Positions 34,354 to 44,001 of a stretch of DNA of 64,000 nucleotides are shown here, in pieces (the stretch's first letter is position 1; each line of letters opens with the position of its first letter). The notes under the pieces are model-generated. The model was not told the DNA's origin and did no database searches. It saw only the letters and a program-made list of their open reading frames with translations. Location of the stretch: positions 16,591 to 80,590 of the forward strand of contig JBAXEJ010000002.1 in assembly GCA_037140475.1 (NCBI GenBank). Reading direction: 5' to 3'. The position numbers and the translations under genes are program-made. This DNA is from PALSA-1006 sp037140475 (GTDB lineage Bacteria > Pseudomonadota > Gammaproteobacteria > Burkholderiales > Gallionellaceae).

Positions 34354-37062
34354 CATGACTCATACGGCCTCCAACGCACTTCTTCGTAATGTCTTTCGCA
34401 AATACGTCTTCTTGCTGATCATTTGGACGGTGGTGTGTTTGTTGTCCCCACTGTAGCCACCCCTTCGAATCCGTATCTGATCCATCCTGAGCGCGACCTA
34501 GTGACAAACAAGGGCAAGTTGCTCACGTTGTTAAATCCGGCGTATGCCCTGCGCGACTTGCAAGCGATTGTCTCCAAAGATGCGCCGATGCAGAGCCACA
34601 TCACCAGTCTAAATCCAATCAATCCTAATAATCAGCCGGATATTTGGGAACGTGCCGCCTTGCAACGTTTTGAAAAAGGCGATAAGGAAGTTGTAGAGGT
34701 TTTGCGTGGCGATAGCCAAGACCATCTGCGCATGATGGCGCCGCTTATTGTTGAACAGCCTTGCCTTACATGCCATGCAGCTCAGGGTTACCAGCTTGGC
34801 GATATTCGCGGTGGTATCAGCTCAACGATTTCCTTGGCTGCATATTATGCGGACGAGCATGACCGATTGGTCGTGCAGCAAATGCTGCACGGCATTATTT
34901 GGGTGGTCGGCTTGATAGGTGGTATCGCTTTTTACCGCCGCGAGCGTGAGTTGGTGAATGAACAGCTTTTTGCCGCCGCGCGCCTACGCCGTTATAAGGA
35001 AATCATCGGCCATCAACAGGATGGTTTCATGGACGTGGATAAAGAGGGCCATGTGCAAGAAGTGAATCAAGCTTATGCCAAGATGGTTGGCTACACGCCT
35101 GAGGAGTTGACGAAGATGCACATTAGTCAGCTTGATGTGAATGACAACCCGGACGCAGTCAAGGCGCGCATTGAAGAGATAGCCGCCAAAGGAGGAATGA
35201 CTTTTGAGACGCAACATCAACACAAAGACGGTCGGTTAATCGACATCGAAGTTTCAACTGTGTGCTTTCAAGAAACGTCTAACTTGTACGCATTTTGTCG
35301 TGATATTTCCGAGCGTAAGAAATCAGACGACGAGATTAAACGCATTGCTTTTTATGATCCGCTGACTGGTTTGGCTAACCGCCGCCTGATGACTGACCGC
35401 ATGGCGCAACATCTAGCCCATGCCCGACGTGCAGGAGATTTGGTGGCAATCTGCATGATCGACCTAGATGGGTTTAAGCAGGTCAATGACCAGATGGGGC
35501 ATAAGGCAGGAGATACTTTGCTGATTGAAGTAGCAAGGCGCTTAGAAGTTACTCTACGACATTCCGATACCGCTTCACGTTTTGGCGGCGATGAGTTTGC
35601 CTTGGTCCTCGGCGGATTTAAAAAGATCAGCGAATGCGAACAGTCACTCTCACGTATCATTGCTTCACTTGCAGCGCCTTATCAGGTGAATGGTCAGATC
35701 GCACATGTCACTGGAAGTGTCGGTGCAACGATCTTCCCTAATGATGGCGGTACGCCCGATTTATTGCTGCGCCATGCTGACCAATCAATGTATGAAGCCA
35801 AGCAGGCTGGAAAAAATTGCTACCGTCTATTCAACCCTAGTCACCAAGATCAACAGTTATCAAATCAGGCCACTCTCCAAAAAATCGGTAAAGCCCTTAT
35901 TGCTGGCCAGTTCGTGCTGTACTACCAACCTCAGGTCGATTGTCGTCAAGGCCGGGTGATTGGTGTCGAAGCATTGATTCGCTGGAACCACCCGATTCTT
36001 GGTGTGTTATCTCCCTCAGAATTTATCCCACTACTTGAACATGATGATCTGATCATCACCATGGGCGAGTGGGTCATCCGTGAAGCATTGCGGCAATTGG
36101 CCGAATGGCGTCAACTTGGTTTAGATCTGACGGTGGGCATCAACATTGCCGCACGTCAACTGCACCAGAATTGCTTTACCGAACACTTGGCTAAGTTACT
36201 CGCAGAATATGACACGGATGTTGTGAGTCGCTTAACCATCGAGATCGTTGAAACCGCCGCGCTAGAGGATATTAACCTCGTCGCTGAGGCCACTCAGCAG
36301 TGCCGTGAATTAGGCGTGCATGTTGCCATTGATGATTTTGGCACTGGTTTTTCATCGCTAACTCACTTGAAACATCTACGCGTGGATGAGCTAAAAATCG
36401 ACAGGAGCTTTGTTCTCGGCATGTTGCAAAATTCCGAAGATTTAGCCATCGTAAACGGTGTGATCGGTCTTGCCTCTTCTTTTAAACACCGAGTGGTGGC
36501 AGAGGGTGTTGAGTCGATAGACCACATCTTAACGTTGCTGGAGTTGGGTTGCGATGTGATGCAAGGCTTTATCATTGCGCGTGCTATGCCGGCGGCCGAA
36601 GTCAGTACATGGCTCAATAAATTTGAGCCTGACCCTTTGTGGCAACTATCTGGCTCACAACGTCCCTCGCGGGACTATTTTGAATTGCTCATGGCAGAAA
36701 CCAATCATCGCCACTGGATCAATAGCGAAGTTCAAAACCTGCGCTACACTTCAACAGATTTTAATCCGCAAACTTTATTAAACTACGAGCAATGCCAATT
36801 TGGGCGTTGGTACTACGGCAATGGCAAGCACCATTTTGGTAAAGAAGCTTGGTTCCGTGCTATAGAACCGCTACACCAGAGCATTCACCAATCGGCACTC
36901 AAAGTCGCCGAATATCTGCGCGCCAATAATGAGATTGATGCCGCACGTGCCAGCGAAAAATTAAACCAGCAACATTATGAGCTTGATGCGATGCTTAAAG
37001 AATTACGCAGATCAATTGCCAATCAATATTTAACGACTAACTCAAAAAATAAGGGGGACTGA
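34354..37062 (+). pseudogene. GGDEF-EAL protein with DUF3365 sensor, N-terminal frameshift/deletion
   Basis: The largest frame (34423-37062, possible TTG start, 879 residues) has a DUF3365/Tll0287-like heme sensor with CLTCH (114-118), a TM helix (156-170), PAS (about 190-300), GGDEF (388-392), EAL (516-518) and a C-terminal CZB-like zinc domain. An ATG at 34354 in another frame encodes a typical first TM (NALLRNVFRKYVFLLIIWTV) and stops at the TAG near 34454. The family normally has that TM plus about 30 residues before GGVFVP. Hence the 5' end looks deleted and shifted near 34421-34440. A TTG start would leave the heme motif without export. The enzymatic domains look intact. Confidence 0.65.
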
Positions 37063-37064
37063 AC

Positions 37065-37496
37065 ATGGCCGGACATGAGCTGATCGTATGGAATGAGGAG
37101 TTAGTAACGGGCGTTACCGAAATTGATGAGCAGCACCGCATCTTAGTTAATAGCATCAACGAGGCAAATACACGCTTAAGCAACGCGCAAGTAAATGCAG
37201 AAATTTTAGAAAAGATAACTCAAGATTTATTGAGCTACGCGCTGTATCACTTTGAGACTGAAGAAGAGCTTATGCAAAAATATCACTATGCCGAGGTGCA
37301 AGGAGGTGATTCTGAGCTACATCAGCACCAGCATCGTGAGTTCTCCGCGACGGTAGTTGCCGTCCGCGAAGGCATCAAGGCTGGAAAGCTGATTTCCCGC
37401 GAAGACCTGCTGACCTTTTTGAATGGTTGGCTAATTAATCATATTCTCAACACCGATAAAAAATTAGGCGCCTTTATTCAGGCGAGGAGAGCGTAA
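37065..37496 (+). CDS. bacteriohemerythrin
   Basis: A 143-residue diiron O2-binding protein. The seven-ligand set is visible: His24 (DEQHR), His62 and Glu66 (HFETEE), His86 and His90 (HQHQH), His126 and Asp131 (NHILNTD). It starts two bases after the GGDEF-EAL stop, suggesting an O2-sensing or delivery partner to that c-di-GMP protein. Confidence 0.93.
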   Translation: MAGHELIVWNEELVTGVTEIDEQHRILVNSINEANTRLSNAQVNAEILEKITQDLLSYALYHFETEEELMQKYHYAEVQGGDSELHQHQHREFSATVVAVREGIKAGKLISREDLLTFLNGWLINHILNTDKKLGAFIQARRA

Positions 37497-37499
37497 TCA

Positions 37500-37958
37500 A
37501 TGTGGCGGCTTCGACTCATTTTTTTACCACTGCCCTTGCTGTTTTCTGCCAGTATATTTTTAATTACCGCCTGCAATAAGCAGGCAATGCCACCGATGGA
37601 GACAAGCAAAGTGACGGCACTCATTAAAAGCGACATTAAAGTGGGCGAAGGCAAAGAAGCCATAGCAGGGAAACAGGTGAAGGTGCATTACACCGGGTGG
37701 CTGTATGACGAAACCGCACTAGAAAATAAAGGCAAAAAATTCGATAGTTCGCTCGATCGTAAAGACCCCTTCGACTTCTCGCTTGGTGCAGGCGACGTGA
37801 TCAAAGGTTGGGACGAGGGTGTGCAAGGAATGAAAATCGGCGGCTTACGCACACTGATTATTCCGGCAAGCATGGGCTATGGCGCGCGTGGTGCCGGTGG
37901 CGTGATTCCGCCAAATGCAACACTTGTGTTTGATGTGGAGCTGCTCGGGGTTAAATGA
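37500..37958 (+). CDS. FKBP-type peptidyl-prolyl isomerase lipoprotein
   Basis: A 152-residue lipoprotein: signal with lipobox ITAC at about residue 25, then one FKBP domain (VHYTGWLYDE, KFDSSLDRKDPFDF, KGWDEGVQGMKIGG, MGYG). The domain is nearly the same as each half of the double-domain FKBP at 12697. It should act on proline bonds in the periplasm. It follows the hemerythrin gene by three bases. Confidence 0.93.
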   Translation: MWRLRLIFLPLPLLFSASIFLITACNKQAMPPMETSKVTALIKSDIKVGEGKEAIAGKQVKVHYTGWLYDETALENKGKKFDSSLDRKDPFDFSLGAGDVIKGWDEGVQGMKIGGLRTLIIPASMGYGARGAGGVIPPNATLVFDVELLGVK

Positions 37959-38006
37959 AGTCCGCGTGTTAGCTGCCATTTTTTATGAGTTTGATTCAAC
38001 GAAATC

Positions 38007-38564
38007 TCAGTCTTCCCAGTCTGGATAATTTGGAATTTTCACCGTGTCTGCATCAAACACGCCTTTACTCGCTTGGGTGTGGCAGGCATCGCAATAGCTC
38101 AACGACTTCACATCTTTGTTCCCTTTGACCATCTTCTCGGATAGCTCGTGGTGTTTGCGCTTGATGTATCGCACCTCGGTAATGCGTAAAGGTGCATCTA
38201 CTTTTTCAGTGGCAATCGCAATTTTGCGAGAGCGCTTGTAATACGATTTGTCTGCTGCATTGGCAATGGCGTAGTCGTGAATCACTTTCAGTGTGTCGGC
38301 ATCCAATTCTGCGTTATCGCCAAAGTGATTCGGCAATGCTTCAGTCGTCAATAGCTTCTCCCAAGACTTAGTAGGCAATAGACCCGGTGGGTAAGCGAAG
38401 TGGCAGGAACCACATTCGTCTTGGTATTGTTTGTTATCGACCGGCACAATTTCTTTTTGGCGGAACGGGGTGATGATCGCCTCAAGTAGACTTTGTGCTG
38501 CGACAGTCTCGATGCTGATCACTACGAGAGCAAATAACATGATGAATTGAAATTTAGATTTCAT
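38007..38564 (-). CDS. diheme cytochrome c (DHC family)
   Basis: A 185-residue periplasmic cytochrome. Signal peptide to about residue 23 (ETVAAQ), then heme sites CGSCH (about residue 51) and CDACH (near residue 158). The layout matches the DHC family, which in Rhodobacter and Shewanella is encoded beside a cytochrome b and SHP. It is the last gene of the 43787-38007 operon, 10 bases after the preceding gene. Confidence 0.88.
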   Translation of the reverse strand: MKSKFQFIMLFALVVISIETVAAQSLLEAIITPFRQKEIVPVDNKQYQDECGSCHFAYPPGLLPTKSWEKLLTTEALPNHFGDNAELDADTLKVIHDYAIANAADKSYYKRSRKIAIATEKVDAPLRITEVRYIKRKHHELSEKMVKGNKDVKSLSYCDACHTQASKGVFDADTVKIPNYPDWED

Positions 38565-38574
38565 TTTGCTTCCT

Positions 38575-39177
38575 TTACCAAGTCAATTTAATCGCGACGA
38601 TCATTCCTAAAGCACCTAACTCAGCTTCGCGTGCGTGTTCAACGGCGGTGCTTGAATTGGCTGATTTATCTACTGCATAGGCCATTAATGCGGCGCCAGT
38701 CACGCCAAGTATGACGTGCAGATTATCAGGGTCAGTCCAGCCGTCTTCTAAACTAAAATCATCCCAATGCGAAAGCACGCCAGCAACAATCGTTGCGACT
38801 GCTGCAACGACAGTGGCTTTCGCTAATTGCGCATGCGTGCCGTTTGTTTCGCGCGGCGCATTGGGGTCGGTGGGGTGAGGGTGAGTGATAAACGCCGCGC
38901 CTGCCAACACGGCCGTGCTCACGCCTAGATATTGGTGCAGTTTGCTACCCGAAAATAGCTTCGGTTTAAATTCTTCCTGAGAAGATGGCGCTATATTTGT
39001 CGCAACCTTGCTGGTTTCAACGTCATTCGCTGCGATTAAAAAAGACTTTGCCTCTTGTGCGTAAAAACGACTTTCCGGCAACGTGAAATCAAACGTTTCA
39101 GCAAAGACTGGCCCCGTAAACGCCAGCGCAAGCATTGCGTTAGCGATGAATTTTTGTAGATTTAATCTAAGAACCAT
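38575..39177 (-). CDS. membrane protein with b561-like histidine pattern
   Basis: A 200-residue protein with a signal peptide (ending VFAET), a periplasmic stretch, and then four hydrophobic helices from about residue 80. His residues lie at matching depths: LHQYLGV, GTHAQLA, DNLHVILG, EHAREAE. This pattern is like cytochrome b561 heme binding, but I cannot assign a named family. It sits between cytochrome b561 and DHC, which supports an electron-transfer role. Confidence 0.6.
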   Translation of the reverse strand: MVLRLNLQKFIANAMLALAFTGPVFAETFDFTLPESRFYAQEAKSFLIAANDVETSKVATNIAPSSQEEFKPKLFSGSKLHQYLGVSTAVLAGAAFITHPHPTDPNAPRETNGTHAQLAKATVVAAVATIVAGVLSHWDDFSLEDGWTDPDNLHVILGVTGAALMAYAVDKSANSSTAVEHAREAELGALGMIVAIKLTW

Positions 39178-39198
39178 GTCACCTCCGCCCCTAATTGA

Positions 39199-39786
39199 TT
39201 ACTCAGTGTGCGCGATATTTTTCTTCATGCCGGTCACCATCGCCCGTGCAAGATTTTCTTTGTGCTGAATACTGCCAACCACGACGCCCAGCAAATGTAG
39301 TGGAATCAACACCAAGGCCACATCAATGAGCAGCCCATGAAACTCTTTCGCGGCGTAGCTCATGTTGTCATCAAAATAATCGAGTAAAAACAACAGTGGT
39401 CCTTCGAAATCTATCACTGCCAACGTTACTAGGCCGCTCAGAAAAATCATGGCGAGTAACGCCAGCAAGGCGAACACCATCAGCGCCCCTGCCGGGTTGT
39501 GACCTAAATAATGCTTAGGATTATTTTTCGCTAAGGATTGCACGTAGGCTAGCGTTTCCGTTGGCGAAAAAATAAATGAACTAAAGCGAGCGTATTGGCT
39601 ACCAGCGAATCCCCACACCACTCTGGCTACTATCAAAGCAATTAGAAAATAGCCTAACCAGACATGAATAAAGCCAACGTGAAACTCAGCCGTTAAATAC
39701 GCAAGCGTAAAACTCAGCACTAGCGTCCAATGAAATAGTCGAACAGGAATGTCCCAAACTTTTACGGGGGCAGAATGATTATTCAT
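39199..39786 (-). CDS. cytochrome b561-type membrane protein
   Basis: A 195-residue, four-helix cytochrome b of the Ni/Fe-hydrogenase b-subunit type. VWDIPVRLFHWTLVL in helix 1, FHVGFIHVWLGY, AKEFHGLLIDVALVLIPLHLLGVV in the last helices provide the heme b His. It should carry electrons between quinone and periplasmic c-type cytochromes such as the DHC protein in this operon. Confidence 0.88.
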   Translation of the reverse strand: MNNHSAPVKVWDIPVRLFHWTLVLSFTLAYLTAEFHVGFIHVWLGYFLIALIVARVVWGFAGSQYARFSSFIFSPTETLAYVQSLAKNNPKHYLGHNPAGALMVFALLALLAMIFLSGLVTLAVIDFEGPLLFLLDYFDDNMSYAAKEFHGLLIDVALVLIPLHLLGVVVGSIQHKENLARAMVTGMKKNIAHTE

Positions 39787-39791
39787 GTGTT

Positions 39792-40583
39792 TCAGACCTT
39801 GTGATGAGCGCTTGCAGTTTGCTGATCATTCACTAAAAATTCCGGGTGAAAATCTCTACGTGCAAAAGAAAATAAGTCCACAACTGGCGTATAGCGCAAG
39901 GCGTCACGCGTATTTTTTTTCACAAAGCCACAAATCGCGCCTAATGTTTTGGAGATTTTATGGTCGGATTTTTTATGCAAAATCCACGGCACCGCGAGCG
40001 CCAAATAAAGCCCACCCACCCCAAAAATAACGAGCACTGCAACAAATCGGCTGAGCCGACCACTGGCACCTTGTGCTTGCCACAAATCAAACACCACTGA
40101 GCGATGGTCTAACTCTTCTCTGGCGTGCCAATCAAATAACTCTTTAGCGTAGGCCGATTGAAATTGCAGATCGCTCTCGTGGTTCAAATAAACCTTGGAG
40201 ATGACCGCAGTGAAATGCTCGAGCGCCGCCGCCAAAGCCAAGCGACTAGCGAGGCTCAGGTGATTTTTAGCGAGATCAAGTAAGCCGCCTATCATGCGCA
40301 ATCCCGGAGGCTGCTTATTTAAGCGACTTAACAGTTGCCTGTTAAATTTTTTGTGAATACGCGAATGATTAGCCTCTTCGTGCAAAAACTCGCGGCAACG
40401 CTCCACCAACGCGACTTCATTTGAATGTACGCGCATCCCTTCCGCCACGGAGCGAATGAAAAAATTCTCAAGCACAGGCGTGACAAAACTCACCGCCTCC
40501 ATCACGCTCGAAGTCACGGCATCCGCATTGCACCATTTAACGGGAATCTCACCAAGTTCTGTCTGAATTGGAAATGCTCTCAT
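39792..40583 (-). CDS. metal-dependent hydrolase-like membrane protein (PF10118 type)
   Basis: A 263-residue protein with two metal-binding ferritin-like motifs, FLHEEANHSRIH and HAREELDHRSV, and a C-terminal hydrophobic helix (FVAVLVIFGVGGLYLALAV). This matches the predicted metal-dependent hydrolase family PF10118. Activity is not known; a di-iron oxidase or hydrolase is possible. Five bases separate it from the cytochrome b561 gene. Confidence 0.82.
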   Translation of the reverse strand: MRAFPIQTELGEIPVKWCNADAVTSSVMEAVSFVTPVLENFFIRSVAEGMRVHSNEVALVERCREFLHEEANHSRIHKKFNRQLLSRLNKQPPGLRMIGGLLDLAKNHLSLASRLALAAALEHFTAVISKVYLNHESDLQFQSAYAKELFDWHAREELDHRSVVFDLWQAQGASGRLSRFVAVLVIFGVGGLYLALAVPWILHKKSDHKISKTLGAICGFVKKNTRDALRYTPVVDLFSFARRDFHPEFLVNDQQTASAHHKV

Positions 40584-40599
40584 CTAATTCCCTCCTCTC

Positions 40600-41364
40600 C
40601 TAAGAAGTTGGACGATCTAGCGCCGCAAAAGTTTCAGGGGAAACTTGGTATTGGTCATCACCTGCATACACTTCAATCTCGGTACGCATTTTCCCTGCTT
40701 CTTGGATGGTCAACTTCTTGGCTATCATTGCGCCCTCTTCACCCTTGGCCATTAGTTTCACCACAGTCGTCATGCGTAACAACTGCTGTTGTGCGCCAAA
40801 CAGTCGGGTTTTTAGGGAAACTTTTGCCTGCTGATCTACGCAACTCTCTACTTCACGTATTGCGGCATTTTTATTGTTATTGATTGAGCGAATATTAATG
40901 CAGTCGCGCCCATTTATGTAGCCTCGCCCCGCAAAAATTTGAGTCGGCCATCCCCACCACGGGCTTAACATATCCCACGCCACTAAATTTGATTCCAATA
41001 GCTTGGCGTTAACGTCAAATGGCGAAAATTCAGCCATTTTGGCAGTTTGGTACTGCACCGCTTTGATCCGCCCATCTTGCAGTTGTTCCACCGCAAAATA
41101 TTGCTCACGTACCCAATCAGGCGAAATGCCGCGAATCACTACGCGCTGTTTATCGGCGGCGACTTGTCCAATCACTGCCAGCTTAAGGGGGAACGCTTGC
41201 GCACCATTTGCTTTGGTGACGCTGATATTGAGGCGAGCTTCAAATCCGTTGGAGTATTTGGCTTGCTGCATCATCGCGGCAATCGAGTGGGCCTCTTGTT
41301 CTGCACTATGTGCTTCGGCAAAAAACAGATAAGTAAATAAAATCAATAAGATGCGAATATTCAT
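40600..41364 (-). CDS. LolA/TP0789-like outer-membrane lipoprotein-sorting protein
   Basis: A 254-residue protein with a signal peptide (to about residue 20) and a single LolA/LolB-like half barrel, similar to the uncharacterised TP0789 group. Seen: the central block SPWWGWPTQIFAGRGYINGRDC, and C-terminal strands RMTTVVKLMAKGEEGA. These proteins are often linked to MacB-like ABC exporters and may carry a lipid or lipoprotein. The stop/start overlaps the permease gene by four bases. Confidence 0.8.
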   Translation of the reverse strand: MNIRILLILFTYLFFAEAHSAEQEAHSIAAMMQQAKYSNGFEARLNISVTKANGAQAFPLKLAVIGQVAADKQRVVIRGISPDWVREQYFAVEQLQDGRIKAVQYQTAKMAEFSPFDVNAKLLESNLVAWDMLSPWWGWPTQIFAGRGYINGRDCINIRSINNNKNAAIREVESCVDQQAKVSLKTRLFGAQQQLLRMTTVVKLMAKGEEGAMIAKKLTIQEAGKMRTEIEVYAGDDQYQVSPETFAALDRPTS

Positions 41365-42488
41365 TCATGCCTCAAGGCATTGGAGGGTAGCAGGCGTGCG
41401 GCTTTAACTGCGGGATAAAGGCCACCCAAAATTCCAAGCAGGACTGACAAGCCAAGTACAGCAAAGAAAAATGGTAACGAGAAAATGGCGTCGATCTTGC
41501 CGCGCATTAGTTCGATGTGCTCCAAGCCCCAAGTGATGCCCACCCCAATTAAGATTCCGACCGCACCGCCCACTAGCGAAAGAATAATCGATTCGCTCAC
41601 GATTAATTTTATGATGGTGCTGCGCTGCCACCCGAGAGCCAACAGCACGCCAATCTCGCGAGTGCGCTCGCTAATGCTCATCAACATGGTGTTGAACACC
41701 ACCAACGCACCGACCAAACTGGCTACTAAAATCGTGGCGTTGCTCATGGCTTTTGATAAGCGCACCACCGCGTTCTTGCGCACCAACTCTCCCGATGTAA
41801 TCGCGACAAACCCGGGCAAGGCCTGCCGCACTTGAGCCTTAATGGCATTCATGTCAGCTTCGCTCGCGTTGGCATCCACCTTGATGTTCAGCACATTCAC
41901 TTTGCCCGGTTTGTCGGTTATTTTTTGCGCTTGGTCCAACGTCATGAGGAGCGCACCGTTTTCCACTACGGCGCTACTTTCAAAAATGCCGACAATTTCA
42001 AAATTAGCGCCCTCAATCTCAACGTGATCACCAGTCTTTTTGTGGAGCATTTCAGAGGCAAGTGAGCCAATCACGACGACTTGTTCCATCCGCTCATTTG
42101 GCCAGCGACCGTCCATTAATTTCAGGTGATCCCAAAGATAACTACCGTACACCCACCCAAAAACAAATACGGGGGGCGAATCCTCGCTCACCGTCAACAT
42201 CTCACTTAGCAAGCCCACTACCTCTTTGACCTGTGGCATGGCCTCCAATGTTTGCTGCACTTTTTCAGAACGGAAAGGCGAGGGCATGGTGTTTTCACTG
42301 GCGATACGTGTCACGATTAAATCCGTACCGCGCGCATCATTGGCTTTTTGCCAACTCGCCTCGAATCCCCACGCGATGCTGGTGAGGGCGACCACGGCGG
42401 CGATGCCCAAGGCAATCGCAGAAATAGTCAGCATGCTGCGTGCGGGGCGACGATACAAATTATCTAGTGCGAAACGGAACAAGTTCAT
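41361..42488 (-). CDS. ABC transporter permease (MacB/FtsX type)
   Basis: A 375-residue inner-membrane protein. One N-terminal helix, a periplasmic MacB-PCD domain (about 45-235), and three C-terminal helices in the FtsX fold (SNATILVASLVGALVVFNTMLMS, then ERTREIGVLLALGW coupling helix). Works with the ATPase at 42485 as a lipoprotein or lipid exporter. Overlaps both neighbours by four bases. Confidence 0.92.
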   Translation of the reverse strand: MNLFRFALDNLYRRPARSMLTISAIALGIAAVVALTSIAWGFEASWQKANDARGTDLIVTRIASENTMPSPFRSEKVQQTLEAMPQVKEVVGLLSEMLTVSEDSPPVFVFGWVYGSYLWDHLKLMDGRWPNERMEQVVVIGSLASEMLHKKTGDHVEIEGANFEIVGIFESSAVVENGALLMTLDQAQKITDKPGKVNVLNIKVDANASEADMNAIKAQVRQALPGFVAITSGELVRKNAVVRLSKAMSNATILVASLVGALVVFNTMLMSISERTREIGVLLALGWQRSTIIKLIVSESIILSLVGGAVGILIGVGITWGLEHIELMRGKIDAIFSLPFFFAVLGLSVLLGILGGLYPAVKAARLLPSNALRHE

Positions 42489-43186
42489 GACGTTGCTCCA
42501 TGAGTGTTTTCAATCTTGCCATCGCGCATTTTTACAATGCGATCCGCCCGTGCGGAAACCGTCGCGTCATGCGTCACCATGATGAGGGTTAATCCCTCTT
42601 GCTTCGCTATGTTAGACAAAATATCCAGAACCTGAGTTGCATTCACACTATCTAAACTTCCTGTTGGTTCATCCGCCAAAATCATGCGCGGCCTGTTAAT
42701 GAGCGCGCGGGCAATCGCCACGCGCTGACGTTCGCCGCCTGATAATTTATTGGGAAAATGATGTAAGCGTTCGCGTAAGCCCAATTGAATTAACAAGTCC
42801 TCAGCCCTCGCTCTGAACTCACTTTCAGAACCTGCGCAGCCAATGGTTGGCACCACTACATTGTCTAAAGCCGAAAGCGTGGGAATTAAATGAAATGATT
42901 GAAAAATAAAGCCGATGTTTTCACGGCGGAATAGTGAGGCATCTCGAATCTTGGAATACGCCTGCTCTTGAAAGGTAAGCTCGCCGGAAGAAGGCGCGTC
43001 TAAGGTGCCAATCACGTTCAGCAAACTGGATTTACCCGAGCCGCTAGGGCCCACAATCGCGACAAATTCTCCCGCGCCAATTTCCAGATCGACGCCATTC
43101 AGCGCTTTGGTTTGGCCGTCGTCAAAATGCAAAGCCAACCCTGCTATGCGCAGGATTGGCTGAGAGGGAGAAGTGTCGCCTGTCAT
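42485..43186 (-). CDS. ABC transporter ATPase (LolD/MacB type)
   Basis: A 233-residue ATPase with Walker A GPSGSGKSS, Q-loop FQSFHLIPTL, signature LSGGERQRVAIARAL and Walker B MILADEPTGSLD, all intact. It powers the FtsX-type permease encoded next to it. Seven bases from the preceding OMP gene. Confidence 0.94.
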   Translation of the reverse strand: MTGDTSPSQPILRIAGLALHFDDGQTKALNGVDLEIGAGEFVAIVGPSGSGKSSLLNVIGTLDAPSSGELTFQEQAYSKIRDASLFRRENIGFIFQSFHLIPTLSALDNVVVPTIGCAGSESEFRARAEDLLIQLGLRERLHHFPNKLSGGERQRVAIARALINRPRMILADEPTGSLDSVNATQVLDILSNIAKQEGLTLIMVTHDATVSARADRIVKMRDGKIENTHGATS

Positions 43187-43193
43187 TTAGGAT

Positions 43194-43787
43194 TTAAAAC
43201 GCAATGACACCACCCACATAGGCATTGACTGGGTTCATGCTTAAAGCCCCTGTAGCATCTTTCAGGTTGTAACGATTTGCGCCTAGACGGAAACCGATTT
43301 TGATTTTTCCGCCACCCGCACTGATGGAAAACGGCAACATGTATTGTGCGCCAACACCGACCAGAGAGCCTTTCCAATTGACTTCAACTTCCGGTGGAGA
43401 AGGTTTATTTGAGCGCTCTAAACTTGTGTATCCGCCTTTAGCGTAGAGCGAAAAATTTTTCGATAACGGAATACCGAATACGGCAGAAAATTCCGAACCC
43501 GTCATTGAGGTGGTCGTATAGGTGTAAGAAGTACCGGCAATGACAACGGGTGTTTGTGCAACTGTGTATTTTGCATCCGCAGCCAGTGCTCCCATGCCGC
43601 CCTCAACAGAAAAAAATCGACTGAACTTATATCCAATCATTCCGGTTGCTGAATTAGTGGTTTCAACATCGGTAATTTTTGTCACGCTACCAATCGTGCC
43701 AACCAGATAAACACCGCTGTCGTCTGCCGCAAGGGCGGGCATAGCACAAGCGCTTAACATCGTTGCTGCCAATAGTTTTTTCACCAT
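43194..43787 (-). CDS. outer-membrane beta-barrel protein
   Basis: A 197-residue protein with a signal peptide ending PALAADD and an eight-strand OmpA/OmpW-like barrel pattern (GYKFSRFFSVEGGMG, KNFSLYAKGGYTSLE, terminal Phe). No peptidoglycan domain. It leads the minus-strand operon 43787-38007 and may be the outer-membrane end of the export/redox system. Confidence 0.8.
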   Translation of the reverse strand: MVKKLLAATMLSACAMPALAADDSGVYLVGTIGSVTKITDVETTNSATGMIGYKFSRFFSVEGGMGALAADAKYTVAQTPVVIAGTSYTYTTTSMTGSEFSAVFGIPLSKNFSLYAKGGYTSLERSNKPSPPEVEVNWKGSLVGVGAQYMLPFSISAGGGKIKIGFRLGANRYNLKDATGALSMNPVNAYVGGVIAF

Positions 43788-44001
43788 TTTTGTATTCTCC
43801 TAACTAAATGAATTTATTTATTTTTGTCCGCCAATGATAACGCTCAAACGGCGAATAGCAACTCGAAACAGAGGCTCGAAAATCTAATTGTTACAATGAT
43901 ACGAGCGAATTCCTTAAGAGAATCTTAAATGACAGAGGTTAAAACAAGTTCGTTGAACTGACGTAGAATCTACCCGCTATTCATTTCCGTAAGGAGCCTC
44001 A

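Noticed and set aside
34387..34425. Extending the GGDEF-EAL frame upstream of the TTG
   Set aside because: The same frame has a TAA at 34387-34389, so it cannot include the TM segment without a frameshift.
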